DNA of 64,000 bases from Turbatrix aceti (taxonomy: Eukaryota; Nematoda; Chromadorea; Rhabditida; Panagrolaimidae): assembly GCA_963969345.1 (NCBI GenBank), contig OZ017767.1, positions 8,646,739-8,710,738 of the forward strand, read 5' to 3'. A program made the position numbers and the translations under genes. This document shows, piece after piece, positions 45,201 to 62,698 of the stretch (within the stretch, counting starts at the first letter, position 1; every line of letters begins with the position of its first letter). The notes below the pieces were generated by a model. That model did no database searches. It saw nothing but the letters and a program-made list of their open reading frames with translations, and was not told the DNA's origin.

Positions 45201-48200
45201 GCCCGACGGGAGCCGAGCGCACCTCGCGAGCCGGTTCCTACTCAGATAAACCCTGTCTGGACCCGAGTTTTAGATTAAGTTTATCTTTACAAATTAATAC
45301 AATACACAAACACTCTGAATATTCTCCTTCTCTCTCTCCTTCTTCACTGCTACCGCCCCCCTTTTATGTTGTGTCTTGGGGGCGGGGCAGGACTCGCCGC
45401 CCGTTGGTGTTCGTGCCTTCATGACATTCCCCTCCTCCCTCAAAGGTGGTCCTCCACCTTTTTGACTTGCCGGATAACCGATTGGATTGGTAGGGCAGGG
45501 GGGGGGGGGTTTGTGGTGTCTGTTGCGTATAGCGTGGTTAGTGAGATGGGCAATCGGCTGCATGAGTTGAATTGGCGAGACTGGTGGATTGCATGTGGTA
45601 ACGAGCGGGACGAGAGGTTTCGGAGAGCGTGGTAAGAGAAGCGATGGCGTGAAAGTGTCATCGACTTGTAAAGCAGGTGAGAGAGAAAGAAAAGCGTTCG
45701 TAACTGAATTATAAAGGATTAATAACGTAGAGTATGACTAATAGTGAAAATAAAATGAATTAAATTCTTAGTATTATTTACTTTTTATTTATTTATTTTA
45801 TTTTATTTTATATTTATATATATTTATATATATATATATTTTTTTTTATATTACGTACTAATATAGGGGGTTATATGTTACACATTGGTGGGAAGAAGGG
45901 GGTACAATAAAAATCATTGACGGCAATGGGACACATTTTGAAGAGGGCTAGTGATTTATTCGACATCCTCGGTATCTTCGTCGTTGTCATCTTCAAGCTG
46001 GCGTACTGTTTTTCTGAAAGATACTTAGGGCCCTGCCTTTCATCCGGGCCGGTAGGATTCTTACATAGTCCCCGTGGTCCATAGCCAAGGCGTTCATAAT
46101 TTGGTTAAAGTGTACGAAAAACTCCCTTACATACATCTTCGTTTTGTTCTGCACCGAACGTTGGGAATTGTGACAACGCTACCGCTGTGTGAGATATAAA
46201 TACCATCCATGGCTATTCGGAGAAGTTGCGGCTGAAGTTGAATTCTTAAACTTCTTGCTGAAAAGGGATTAGGGGGACTGCCGGCGTTGTCCTTGAGTTT
46301 TTTAGGCTCGCTGGACATAGGCTGCCGGTTGAACAGCTTTCTTCTATCCCTTTTATATGCCTTTCCCGTCATCCTGAACTTGTTTAGGCCCGCCTTATTT
46401 TTCCGTGCCATGCTGTGCTTTGCTGTTGTCAGAATGACAACTGTTGCGAAATTATTCATCAGAGTGAAAGGAGTGTCTGAGCGTCACGAGTTTTCGGAAT
46501 GTGCCTTGCTGTGTTCGCCCCCTAGTTCTTTAAATTGACTGATTGAAAAGAATGTCTGAGCGTCACGAGTTCTCGGAATGTGCCTTGCTGTGTTCGCCGA
46601 ATGCCCAATGTGACAGCCGTCTGACGTTGAGCACTTTCCGGAATGGAAAAAAAAACTTTGTTGGTGACACAATAATACGATAAGTTAGCTAGTAAGACTT
46701 AGAAATTAAAGCAAGACATTTTTTTTTTTTTTTTTTATACAAAAGTCTACTTGTTTTACTCGCAATGATTTTACCTAGCATCTGTTTTGCGCTGGGCGTC
46801 CCTTTTGCTTTACGTTTGCGACGGCATTATCTATTGCTTTGTAATAACATTTTTTCTATTCTAAACTACGAGATGAGTTCTGATTAGCTTTTCTTTTCCT
46901 GATATGCGTGCTGTGTTTGCCGAGATTCGCCTGTGTCGCCGGGCCCGGTTGCGCTGGCTGTTCACAAATTATTATTGAAATCAAGAAAGCTAACAAGGCG
47001 TAAAACGCTGCTTTCTGGGAGCTATTCAAGCGCTAACTTTGCCCTACCCTCTCTACAACAGCCTGTGTCTGAATTGTTCTCGGGACTGCACTCCCGTTAC
47101 TATTGGTGTTTTTAGTAAACGAACTTTGTACCTCTTGTACAACAATTTTTTGGTAGGGGGTAAAATATTTTTATTAAGCTCCGGGGGCAAAAGTTACTGT
47201 TTTCGACCACGAATAACTTTTGAAACTCCCGCACGATACCGGTATAGGAAAAGATAACAAAAACAACTTGCTCGAAGGTACTATGGCAAAAAAAATGAAA
47301 CAAAAATAAAAAAATAAAAATAGTTACATTTTACAAATACATTGGGGTTCTGACAAAGGAATCCGAGCTGGTCAGGCCCTCCATGTCATGCGGGACGCCC
47401 GGCGGGAACCGAGCGCACCTCGCGGGCCGGTTCCTACTCAGATAAACGCCTGTCTGGACCCGAGTTTTAGATTAAGTTTATCTTTACAAATTAATACAAT
47501 AAACGAACACTCTGAGTATTCCCCTTCTCTCTCTCCTTCTCCACTGCTGCCGCCCCCCTTTTATGTTGTGTCTTGGGGGCGGGGCAGGACTCGCCGCCCG
47601 TTGGTGTTCGTGCCTTCATGACATCGATGATTACAACGCAGGACAGTTATAAATGAAAAAAATTAGCACAAAAACCACCGTAATCTATCGATTTCCCCAT
47701 CAAAATATTTGTTCAGTTATTTTTCGATTTTTCAAATGTAATGCGGGACGAATAATTCCAGTTATATTGCATCGACCAGCCGACTACAACGGTGGGCACT
47801 CATACTGCTGGCTTACGATTTTGAGATTGAGATTGAATATGTCAAAACGACCGATTTCCGAATCTCAAGTACGTCATTAAAACAGTTTTTTCCCCCAACA
47901 AATTCTTCAACGTTAGACTGCCTCATCGACTGACAAGAGTTAAAAAAGTAAAGATGCTCACACGAACAGCCAGTTTTTTATCCCAAAAATCTTGAAATTT
48001 TCCTTCAAACCTACAGTTTTTTACCCAAAATTTTACAAGTATTTTACAAGGTGGGGATTAAATCTGGAAGCCGAAATATTCTGATAGGTTTATCAATCCG
48101 AACGATTCAGTTTTTTGAGCACAAAATTGCTGTTTTTTAATTTTAATTGGCGGCTGTTTAAAAATCACAACGTTTTAGAGATGGTTGGTTATATGTTCGG

Positions 48201-48768
48201 CCAGTTTTTTTTACGCTAAAAATTTGAGTTTCTAAAAAAAGGGGGAAAACAACAAATCAGTTTTATACCCCAAAAAAATTCTAGATCAACGCTAGACTGT
48301 CCCATCGACTGGCAGGAATTCATCAGCGATGACGACTTTGCGTACCAGAGCATCTGCTGCCTCGACGACTCGACCCTCGCCGCGGCCCTCTGCGCTGTCC
48401 CCAACAACATGTACTCCAAGCAGTGCATTGCGCTCATCGACACCGACACTGCCAAGGAGACGAAGCGATTCTCGACCGCCGGCAGGAAGGATGGCGAGGT
48501 ATACTTCCCCCGGGCTATCCAGGCCTACGAGGGAGGGGTGCTCGTGCTCGACAAGACCGGCCGCTTCCAGCTCTTCTCGAGGGAAGGCGACCTGCTCGGT
48601 GAAAAAGCCCGCATCGACGCGTACCTCGGAAACGGATTCGTCGTTCGTGGGGACGAAGCTGTCATCGCGTGCAGTGGAATTGTAATGGACAGAAAAGGCG
48701 AAACCGTCTGCGACGATTGGATCGAAAAAATCAGGCTTGACGGGAGTTTTTGGACTCCCAAGGCTTGA
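42293..48768 (+). CDS. Beta-propeller-like protein of unknown function with a 5.6-kb intron
   Basis: Two exons, 42293-42729 and 48285-48768 (donor GTGAGT, acceptor AAATTCTAG), about 306 residues. Both are GC-rich and clearly coding. Repeated blade-like strands are visible: VPYSLAYDSLGNVLVAAKAG, CQVTVIPDDDRVVHVQCDD, IQSLAINGKGDIFLT, then VLVLDKTGRFQLFSREGDLL and VVRGDEAVIACSGIV. This pattern fits an NHL/SMP-30-like six-bladed propeller, but the exact family is not recognised. No signal peptide. The intron is unusually long for this window and carries an antisense gene copy, an LTR retrotransposon and an older retroelement fossil; extra small exons within it cannot be excluded. Confidence 0.75.
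43047..43970 (-). CDS. Secreted Cys-rich protein, copy B (truncated, lacks GPI-type tail)
   Basis: Recent duplicate of the 32-kb gene, sitting antisense inside the large intron of the beta-propeller-like gene. Exons 43688-43970 and 43047-43420 encode about 218 residues with the same signal peptide and both Cys units. The duplication breakpoint falls in the last exon: after TDYDDAA the frame meets a TGA immediately, so the last 18 or so residues, including the hydrophobic GPI-type tail, are missing. About 450 bases of 5' flank came along, so the copy may be transcribed. If expressed, it would be released rather than anchored. Differences from copy A in the coding part are very few. Confidence 0.75.
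43049..44423. repeat. Segmental duplication, copy B
   Basis: Second copy of 32311-33702. The left breakpoint carries the short direct repeat CGTCATCAT twice (43042-43050 and 43054-43062), compatible with microhomology-mediated joining. The same orientation is kept relative to copy A. Confidence 0.92.
43971..45183. other. Intronic DNA between the gene copy and the LTR element
   Basis: 43971-44423 is duplicated 5' flank of copy B. 44424-45000 is AT-rich with little structure. 45030-45183 is GC-richer and may be part of an older retroelement (see the fossil at 47790-47870). Confidence 0.5.
45188..45426 (-). repeat. LTR (3' LTR of the element)
   Basis: TGTCATG...CATGACA. Adjacent internal base run is the polypurine tract on the minus strand (45427-45441). 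Confidence 0.92.
47384..47623 (-). repeat. LTR (5' LTR of the element)
   Basis: Direct copy of 45188-45426; differs at about a dozen positions. Confidence 0.92.
47790..47870 (+). pseudogene. Older retroelement fossil (RNase H tail of a Ty3/gypsy-type pol)
   Basis: One frame reads RWALILLAYDFEIEIEYVKT, close to the RWxLxLxxYDFEIxY signature at the end of gypsy RNase H domains. Flanks are frame-broken. Another GC-rich frame just left of the LTR insertion (45127-45183) may belong to the same old element, so the LTR element may have inserted into it. Confidence 0.55.
47876..47945 (+). repeat. Decayed copy of the start of exon 2 of the beta-propeller-like gene
   Basis: The run AAATTCT-TCAACGTTAGACTGCCTCATCGACTG (shown as pattern) matches the acceptor and first codons of exon 2 at 48270-48320 with about 30 of 35 bases, including the preceding CAGTTTT and CCCC run. 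The copy has lost the AG acceptor. Confidence 0.65.
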
Positions 48769-49542
48769 GATCTGATTCTTTGATCAAAAAAGAATATTTT
48801 TTTCTGAACACAGCGAAAGCGCAGTTTTGTGCCTTGATTTACTTTTTTTTCACTTGCCTGTACACATTCCAAAGCTGGAGATATTTTAATAAATATAAAA
48901 TATCGAGAACTGGGTCTTGAAACGAACTTTTTTTGTATGTAATTGTGTTTAATTTTAGTTTTGTGATTTGTAACTCCATTAACGCACAAAGTTACCATGT
49001 TACTCCAGTTAATAATTGATACACAAATGAGTTTTTGAACGATTTTCGAGCTGGGCGCGCATTTGCGATATTTTTATTTCGGTATCTTTTTTAGGTCTAA
49101 AATTTATGTTTTTCTTTTTTGAAGCAATTCTAAGGATTTCACTATACTCATCGTATTTTATTACCAGTTTTTTTACCCCAAACGTTAAGAGCGTGCAGTT
49201 TTTTTTTATCATTCTTACTCAATCAGTGTACAAAAAAACTAAAAAAGCGTCCTAAAAATTTTGTAATTTTTTGGTTTTCGAAATTTACGAGGCGTTTCAG
49301 TTTTTATAGGCACAAAATTGGTTGAGGCAAAGAAGGTATCTTTTTTTTCGGCAAAGCTATCTGCGCGCTGAAAAACAACTTCGGTGCACGGAAAAAAATT
49401 TTTTTTTAATTAATTTTTTTTATGCATAAAATAAATAAAAAATTTTACATCTTTATCCTTTTTTTTGTTTCAGCAGAACTTTTTTAATTTTCAACTTTTT
49501 TATAAATTTTATTAAAATCAACAAAATGCAAAACTCCTTCAG
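48769..49542. other. Convergent intergenic region, AT-rich
   Basis: 3' flanks of the beta-propeller-like gene (plus) and DIM1 (minus). Contains plus-strand CAGTTTT motifs at about 48822, 49167, 49197 and 49299. No gene seen. Confidence 0.5.
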
Positions 49543-56237
<6,695 letters not shown>

Positions 56238-59200
56238 ATGTTTTCCTGGCTCACGGGCAATAATACCAAGAAGAAGGATCAGGAGGTTGGTTTTATTTTG
56301 GAAGCATTTCAATAAGGACTGACGTCGTACAGTTTTTTTTACATAAATTTGAAAAAAACTTTTTAAAAAAGATTTTTTTTAAATCTTTTTTTTTTTAAAA
56401 GAAGTTATTCAAAAATTGTACACAACTCAGCGAGACAATTTTTTTTATTTATTTTAAAAAATTAGCGAATTTGTTGATTCTGTAACAGTCTTTTTAGACA
56501 ATTTTTATGAAAAATTTTTTAACTCCATTCATCGTTAAATTTTTTTTTAACGATGAATCATCAACCACAAAAGTCGAAATGAACCCCAGCAGTTAAAAAA
56601 ATCATGATAAGTAGTCATCTGCCTTTTTTTTTACCCCTCTGAAGAAGCGTAGGTAACGTAGATGGCTATGACGAATCGCCCGCTGATATATCGGACAGGA
56701 AAATATTTAGAAAAAAAATAGGAGAGGACGATTGATTCACCACCGCAACCAACGATTATTCTGGTTATACCGGTGAAGTGAGGTCAGACCAGGTAGATTG
56801 ACTGAATTCCACGTTGTCGATTGAAACACGCGCTTTGCATGCGTTGGTCGCCACTAAATACCCTGTGTTTAAAATTCTTCGTGTGTTAAAAAAAATTCTA
56901 AACACCGGACGGTTGGTTGATCAACGCGCTTTTTTTTCTATCCTGTGTTGTTGTAGTCACTGACGCGGAAAGCAGTATTAATACAAGACACAAAAGACCG
57001 AGACTGAGGTCGAGGGTTATCATGGTGAACTATTTTTTTCTCTTTATTTCTTTTCAATTCGGTAGTTTTTGGGCAAACGATGAGTATTTATCAATTTAAA
57101 ATTTTTTTTAAATTTTATTTTGAAGTGGGTTGATGAGTTTATTTATTTCAATTCAATTTGTACCGTATAGTTCAATTTTTTTAAATGTATTTCGAACACA
57201 GTTTTTTGTGACTAATTAAATGGCATGACAACTCTCGACCTAACATAAGATCGATGCTGAGGTTGAGAGTTTTCAGGGTGAACATTTTTTTATTTTTATT
57301 TTTAGCAATCACGGAAAATCCTAAAAATCTTCAGCAGTTTAAAATTTTTTTTAGGGTGGGATTATGCTTTTTTGAACATGAACGCAACATATATATTTTT
57401 TGTGTAACGGCGGAAGCTATATTAAAAAATGTTCTAAATTTCTTTTTGGGGTAGTTTGATGCTTTTTTTGTCTAAAAACATTTTTCCGGGCGACAGTTTT
57501 TTTTTGGTTCTTGACGAAAGCAGTAAAAAATCATGCTATGATGTGATTAGACATTTTGTTTTTGTTTCCGGCCGTCAAAACACCGCACTCCGCTCATTTA
57601 GACTTTATCAAGCGTTCTTGAAAAATGATCAGCTAAAGAAATAATATTAAACTGGCCGTCCCAGGTGCCCAGGAAATTTCCAGCTCGTGCGAAGCACTTT
57701 TCTTTCTCATTTGCACATTTTTATCTGGCTTTTTGTCTTTCAAGGCGTAAAATAAGCATTGAATTGAATGAACGCTCATGTCAGTAAAAAAATAAAACTA
57801 TTCGTCACCTTTTTTTTCTCATTTTTTTACGAGCGACCAAGGTTAGTGACGTCACCCTGAACGCATCGTCGAAGACATCGATTTATTATCTTGTTGCTCG
57901 TTGTTGCTTGCTTGCACCCTTGGTTATTTGTTAGCTTTCTGTGGTAACGATCGGCGTGTCAGGTAACGAGGAAAGTTTCTAACGAGACCAGTTTTATCTT
58001 TCTATCTATCGATTGATCGTGGTTCGGTTTTCCGGCAGCTTGTATGTTGTTTTTTTTAATTTTTTGATTAATTTTGAGATTACCGGGACTCTAAAAAAAG
58101 GAAAATCATCGTCATGAAGTCCATCAGAAATTCTCTCAGCGATATGCTTGGAATTCAGAGGAATCAGAAGGAGGTAAAGTGGACGTATTCGATGATTCAG
58201 TTTTTTTAGTATTTTTTGGGGGTGGAAGGAATAAATTTAACATTTTTTTTAAATTGTTTATAAAAATTAATTTTTGCGTATAATTCTCAGCAGTTATTTA
58301 TTTAATTTCCGCATGCATTCTGGGGTATGTAGTATTTTTGTTGAACGCCTTGAACACAAGTGCATAATCAATCGATGAGTGTAACGCGCTAGCATTTAGC
58401 AGTATTCCTTGATTTTGTGCTTGTCTTGATTGAATGAATTGAGAGAAAAGTTGTTGTCTTTTTTGCCGGAAAAAAAAGGATGCATCGACGCGAGCGATTG
58501 TTTCTGTCTGAAAATTTGTGTTATGCATTGAAGAAAAAAAGAAATAAAAAAAATAAAAAATTTTTTTGTGTTGTATGAAAAAATTTATCAAAAAACTACC
58601 TCTTTCTGTTTTATCTAATTTTTTAAGCGCAGACAAATGATTTGTGACAGTATTTCGTTTTTTTTTTAAATTGTTGTGTTTTATGAAATCAGTTTATCTT
58701 CAAAGTATACAGTTTTTTTATGTTAAGGCTGTCCAAGTTCAGCACTGGGAGTTTTTTGGAGGACGGTAATGAAAATGAGCGGGCTCTGCCATTCGCCTTT
58801 TGGCGTTTGGGGAACTCCGTCATTTTGCTGCTTTTTGCAGTTTTTTTTAAAAGCGCTGGATGGCTTTGAAAAAGGAAAAATTATTATACAGTGTAATAGC
58901 GTCTTCATTGTTTCCGAAGACGTCTTCAGATCGTCTCCGGAGTCGAAGCCATTTGGAAAAAATCTATCGCTTCCATTTTCATTTGTCTGGCTTTACAATT
59001 TGCGACTAAAATTCATAAATAGATGTATAAACGCAGCGCTCACTCAGTTTTTTTATGTTTGGGTTCGTAAAACTTTTCGAACATTTTTTAAGTCGCGAAA
59101 TGTTATCTTCATTAGATACATGCGAAGGTTTATGAAAATTTGTTAAAATGTTTCTGAACAGTTTTAGTAATTTAAAAAAAAGTTGGGAACCAGCTGACAA

Positions 59201-61337
59201 ATCAGTAGTGACGCAATGTGATGTGTCTTTCACCGTGGTATTGAATCAGCCATGAGTCATGTAAAATGGGGTTTACGAATTTTTGTTTGTTTTTTTTGCT
59301 TCTTTGGATGACTCCACTTCATACAGTTTTTTTAAACGTCGAAAAAAGGGGTTTCAAATATTCTGCAGGAAAATTTATTTGAAATAAAAATGGAACATAC
59401 ACGATACCAGTTTTTTTCTAGGTTTTGGAATCTGTAAGCGATGGCCTTCGCAAGATCTACAAGCAGAAACTGCTCCCACTCGAGGAGTACTACAAGTTTC
59501 ACGACTTCCACTCGCCCCAACTCGACGATCCCGACTTTACTGCCAAACCGATGATCCTCCTCGTTGGACAGTACTCGACCGGCAAGACCACGTTTATCCG
59601 GTACCTCCTCGAACAGGACTTCCCCGGCATCAGAATCGGTCCCGAACCGACGACAGATCGATTTATTGCTGTTATGTACGGCGACGAAGAATCCGTCGTG
59701 CCGGGAAACGCATTGGTCGTCGATTCGAACAAACAGTTCCGGGCACTGACGAAATTTGGCAACAATTTCCTCAACAGATTCCAGTGCTCGTCGCTGAAGA
59801 ATGAGGTCCTCCAGAGCGTGACGATTGTGGATACGCCTGGAATTCTGTCGGGCGAGAAGCAGCGCATCGATCGGGGCTACGATTTCAAGGGAGTTCTCGA
59901 GTGGCTGGCGGAACGCGTTGACAGGATCATCCTGCTTTTTGATGCTCACAAATTGGATATTAGCGATGAATTCAAGCGATGCATCGAGGCTCTGGCCGGG
60001 AACGAAGACAAGATCCGAATCGTGCTCAACAAGGCGGATTTGGTTACCACTTCTCAGCTTATGGTAGGATTTTTGAAAATATTTGTTTTGATCGTTAAAA
60101 ATGATAAATTACGATTTTTAGCGAGTATACGGTGCCCTGATGTGGTCGCTTGGCAAAGTGTTCAAAACGCCAGAAGTATCGAGAGTCTACATTGGCAGCT
60201 TCTGGGACCAGCCTCTGCACTTTGACATGAATCGTCGATTGTTCCAGGAAGAACAGCAGGACCTCTTTGCCGATCTTCAGTCCCTGCCGAGGAACGCTGC
60301 TCTCCGAAAGCTCAATGACCTCATCAAACGCGCTAGACTCGCAAAAGTTCATGCGTATATTATTGCTGAACTCCGCAAGGGCATGCCTACGATGATCGGG
60401 AAGGAAAAGAAGAAGAAGGAACTCATCGCGAAGCTCGATAAAATCTATGAGCAACTCCAGCGCGAGCACAACATCAGTCTGGGCGATTTCCCGGATATCG
60501 ACAAGATGAGGGAGAATCTGCAGAACGCGGACTTTACCAAGTTTAATCCCATCAAGCCGAAGCTGCTCGAGACTGTGGATACCATGTTGTCGACTGATAT
60601 TGGTAAGTGAATGATTTTAGTGACCGAACAGTGAATTTTTTTGATCCAGAAAATTTTTTTTTGAAAAACAAAATGTGCAGTGAAGAAATTTGATTTTGAT
60701 GTTTTGTTCATTTTTTGGATTTGTTTTGAAATCTAAAAATTCAATTTTTTTTGATTTTTGAAAGTTTTTTCCAAGTTATTCGCAGTTATTTTTTTTAGCA
60801 AGATTAATGGCTCAGATCCCGAAGGAAGAAGCCGCGGCCGCAGCTGCGTCTCCCGAAACGAACGGCACGTCTGCCAAAGACCGAGAAGCCGTCCATGGAG
60901 GAGCCTTCGATCGCGTGCAGTCCTCGGAAACTCCCTTCGGCTACGGCAAGGGCGAAGGCTTCGATCTCGGCAAAGATGAACCCGAATGGATCGTGACAAA
61001 GGATCGGTACAAGTTTGACGAGCAGTTCGACGACCTCAACCCCGTCGACGGCAAGCTAAATGGACGCGTCGCGAAGGAACACATGCTCAAGTCCAAGCTG
61101 CCAAACTCGGTGCTCGGCAAGATCTGGAAACTCGCGGACGTCGACAAGGACGGCTTCCTCGATGGCGACGAATTCGCGCTCGCCAACTACCTCATCAATC
61201 TCAAACTCGAGGGCCACGAACTCCCGGCTGAGCTTCCGAGTCATCTCGTGCCGCCCAGCAAGAGGGCACTCCTCGAGGCTGACGGCAAGTCTGACAGCAT
61301 CACCGGTTCAACGGTGTACCCGAATCTTGAGTCGTGA
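56238..61337 (+). CDS. rme-1: RME-1 / EHD family membrane-remodelling ATPase, two alternative first exons
   Basis: Shared exons 59422-60063, 60122-60602 and 60799-61337 are preceded by either exon 1a (56238-56285, MFSWLTGNNTKKKDQE) or exon 1b (58114-58173, MKSIRNSLSDMLGIQRNQKE); both end in GAG at phase 0. With 1b the protein has about 573 residues. Dynamin-like nucleotide-binding motifs: GQYSTGKTTFIRYL (P-loop), EPTTDR (switch I), VDTPGILSGEKQ (DxPG) and NKADL. A helical part follows, and the C-terminus is an EH domain with the EF-hand loop DVDKDGFLDGDEF. Role: scission of recycling-endosome tubules. An intron (about 61341-61399) lies just after the stop codon, and a polyadenylation signal AATAAA is at 61593-61598. 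The large gaps between first exons and exon 2 hold no other gene. Confidence 0.95.
56286..59421. other. rme-1 first introns and internal promoter
   Basis: Apart from exon 1b (58114-58173) no coding sequence is seen. 57830-58060 is GC-richer and is the likely promoter/5' UTR of the 1b transcript. Short frames elsewhere are not supported. Confidence 0.5.
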
Positions 61338-61719
61338 TTGGTAAGTTTTGGTTCGGCGATTTCGAGATCAGTTTTATGTACGATCAAATTTTTTTTCAGA
61401 AACGACACCCGCAATCAATTCAATTCAAATCAAACGTGCTTGTGCCCTTTTATTTCCTGTTTAAGTCAATTTTATTTATTTAAAAAAAAGTTAATTACTA
61501 CAAAAAAAGAAGAAAGAAAATGGCGTGTATTTGCAGCAAAGTAATGTATTGTGCGTCTCCATAATTGTTTGTTTTTTTTTCGCGAATTATTCAATAAAGT
61601 TGTAAACTTTTTATTGATGCTAATGTTTTTTTGGAAAGGTCAGCAATCTCAGTTTAATTTTCCTTTGATCGAATTAAAGTCACGGCGCTGAATTTTCTGT
61701 GAAAAAAAAGACGTATAAT

Positions 61720-62299
61720 TTATTTCAATACTTTAACAAATATTTTTCGAGTATTTCCATTGAGAAGGGCAATTAAAAAACATAATGAATTTGGATTAAA
61801 AACATGCGGTAAAATGAGAATATGTTTTTTGTAATCGTCCAAATCTAAAATTACACACGAATTATGTTTATCAGAACTACAAAATTTTGTTGCCAGTGTG
61901 GAAAAGAACTCGGCCCCAATTAGTAGAAAACAGTAGGCTGCAATACGCCAAGCAATTGTGCGTTGATTTTCATTGACGCTTTGTGTAACTGGTTTGAAAA
62001 AATCTTTTCCACTTTTAATCCGCCAAGAAAGCTTAAAACGTAGTTCTAAGAAAATGAATAAGTACAGAAATGTTGTAAGGTATAGCGTGAGATTAAATGG
62101 TGTAGAGTTTTGTAATTCCAATACTTTTTTGCTGTCCAGGTCCCATATTCGATACAAGTTAGTTATTATATAAAAAATATTTAGTTTTGCTAATAATTTA
62201 TCCGGATCGTAACCAAGAAATGTGGCTGCACAGTAATTGCCCAACAACAGCGTTATGGCGACAGAAATAATAGACAATAAAGCGCAGATGATGTACACA
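61720..62299 (-). pseudogene. Chemoreceptor C-terminal portion, 5' truncated
   Basis: A single open exon of 193 codons ends in NTRKIFVKVLK, with five hydrophobic segments and a loop motif SVNENQRTIAWRIAAY placed like the LSxRYQxxEN loop of nematode Sra-superfamily receptors. It starts at a TTTTTTCAG acceptor (62300), not at an ATG (the frame's first codon is GTG). No exons 1-2 are found upstream: that space is a small inverted-repeat element (62313-62528) and then a plus-strand gene. Either the gene is truncated by that insertion or its upstream exons lie far away. It is distant in sequence from the 1-10 kb receptors. Confidence 0.6.
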
Positions 62300-62312
62300 C
62301 TGAAAAAAAAAA

Positions 62313-62528
62313 CTGACGAATGAAAACGTCAGAATCAGTGAAAACGTTAGAAAAACTGACGATTTGCACAAAATCGTTAGAAAAACTGACGATCGGGGAC
62401 GTCATGAAATAACTGATGATTTTAAAGGAAAATCGTCAGTTTTTTCCTGACGTTTTGAGACAAGTACGCGTTTCACAAATCTTCATTTTTTTTTCTAAGT
62501 AAAACGTCAGATTTTTTCTGACGTTTTA
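62313..62528. mobile_element. Small inverted-repeat element built of CTGACG/CGTCAG units
   Basis: At least eight CTGACG/CGTCAG or one-base variants occur in about 215 bases, in both orientations, for example AAAACGTCAG-attttt-CTGACGTTTT (perfect 10-bp arms) near the right end and AAAAACTGACG twice near the left end. The ends are inverted. It looks like a non-autonomous DNA-transposon derivative (MITE), or a satellite-like array. No target duplication was identified. Confidence 0.65.
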
Positions 62529-62698
62529 TCAAATTTTATTTTCATTCTAATACACGTTTTTGCATGTATGTTTTTTGGCAATCCGTCGTTAATAAATCGC
62601 CTCTGACATTCTTTGCACAATTTTTTTATACATTTGCATAATTTATACTCTATGCGCTTTCTTTCTATCGCTATCAGTTGTTGCCTTTCTCAGCCAGC

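Larger units (their letters stand above)
45188..47623 (-). mobile_element. LTR retrotransposon, non-autonomous or decayed, minus orientation
   Basis: Two direct LTRs (45188-45426 and 47384-47623, about 239 bases, roughly 95% identical by eye) begin TGTCATG and end CATGACA. The whole is flanked by a 4-base target duplication TCGA (45184-45187 and 47624-47627). Orientation is read from the polypurine tract GAGGGAGGAGGGGAA next to the LTR at 45426 and from TGGAGGGCC, a tRNA-primer-site-like start, next to 47384, both on the minus strand. The LTR has a possible TATA box (ACATAAAAGG). The 1.96-kb interior has no intact pol; a minus-strand frame at 46484-46672 has a degenerate zinc-knuckle-like CHIGHSANTARH, with a 50-base direct repeat next to it. 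Confidence 0.92.

Noticed and set aside
45028..45249. Plus-strand frame of 73 codons
   Set aside because: Runs across the left LTR border and is not a host gene.
45775..45860. TATATTTA-rich tract inside the LTR element as a possible origin or regulatory site
   Set aside because: Simple microsatellite; no other supporting signal.
59332..59949. Minus-strand frame of 205 codons
   Set aside because: Antisense of the strongly biased coding sequence of the RME-1 nucleotide-binding domain.
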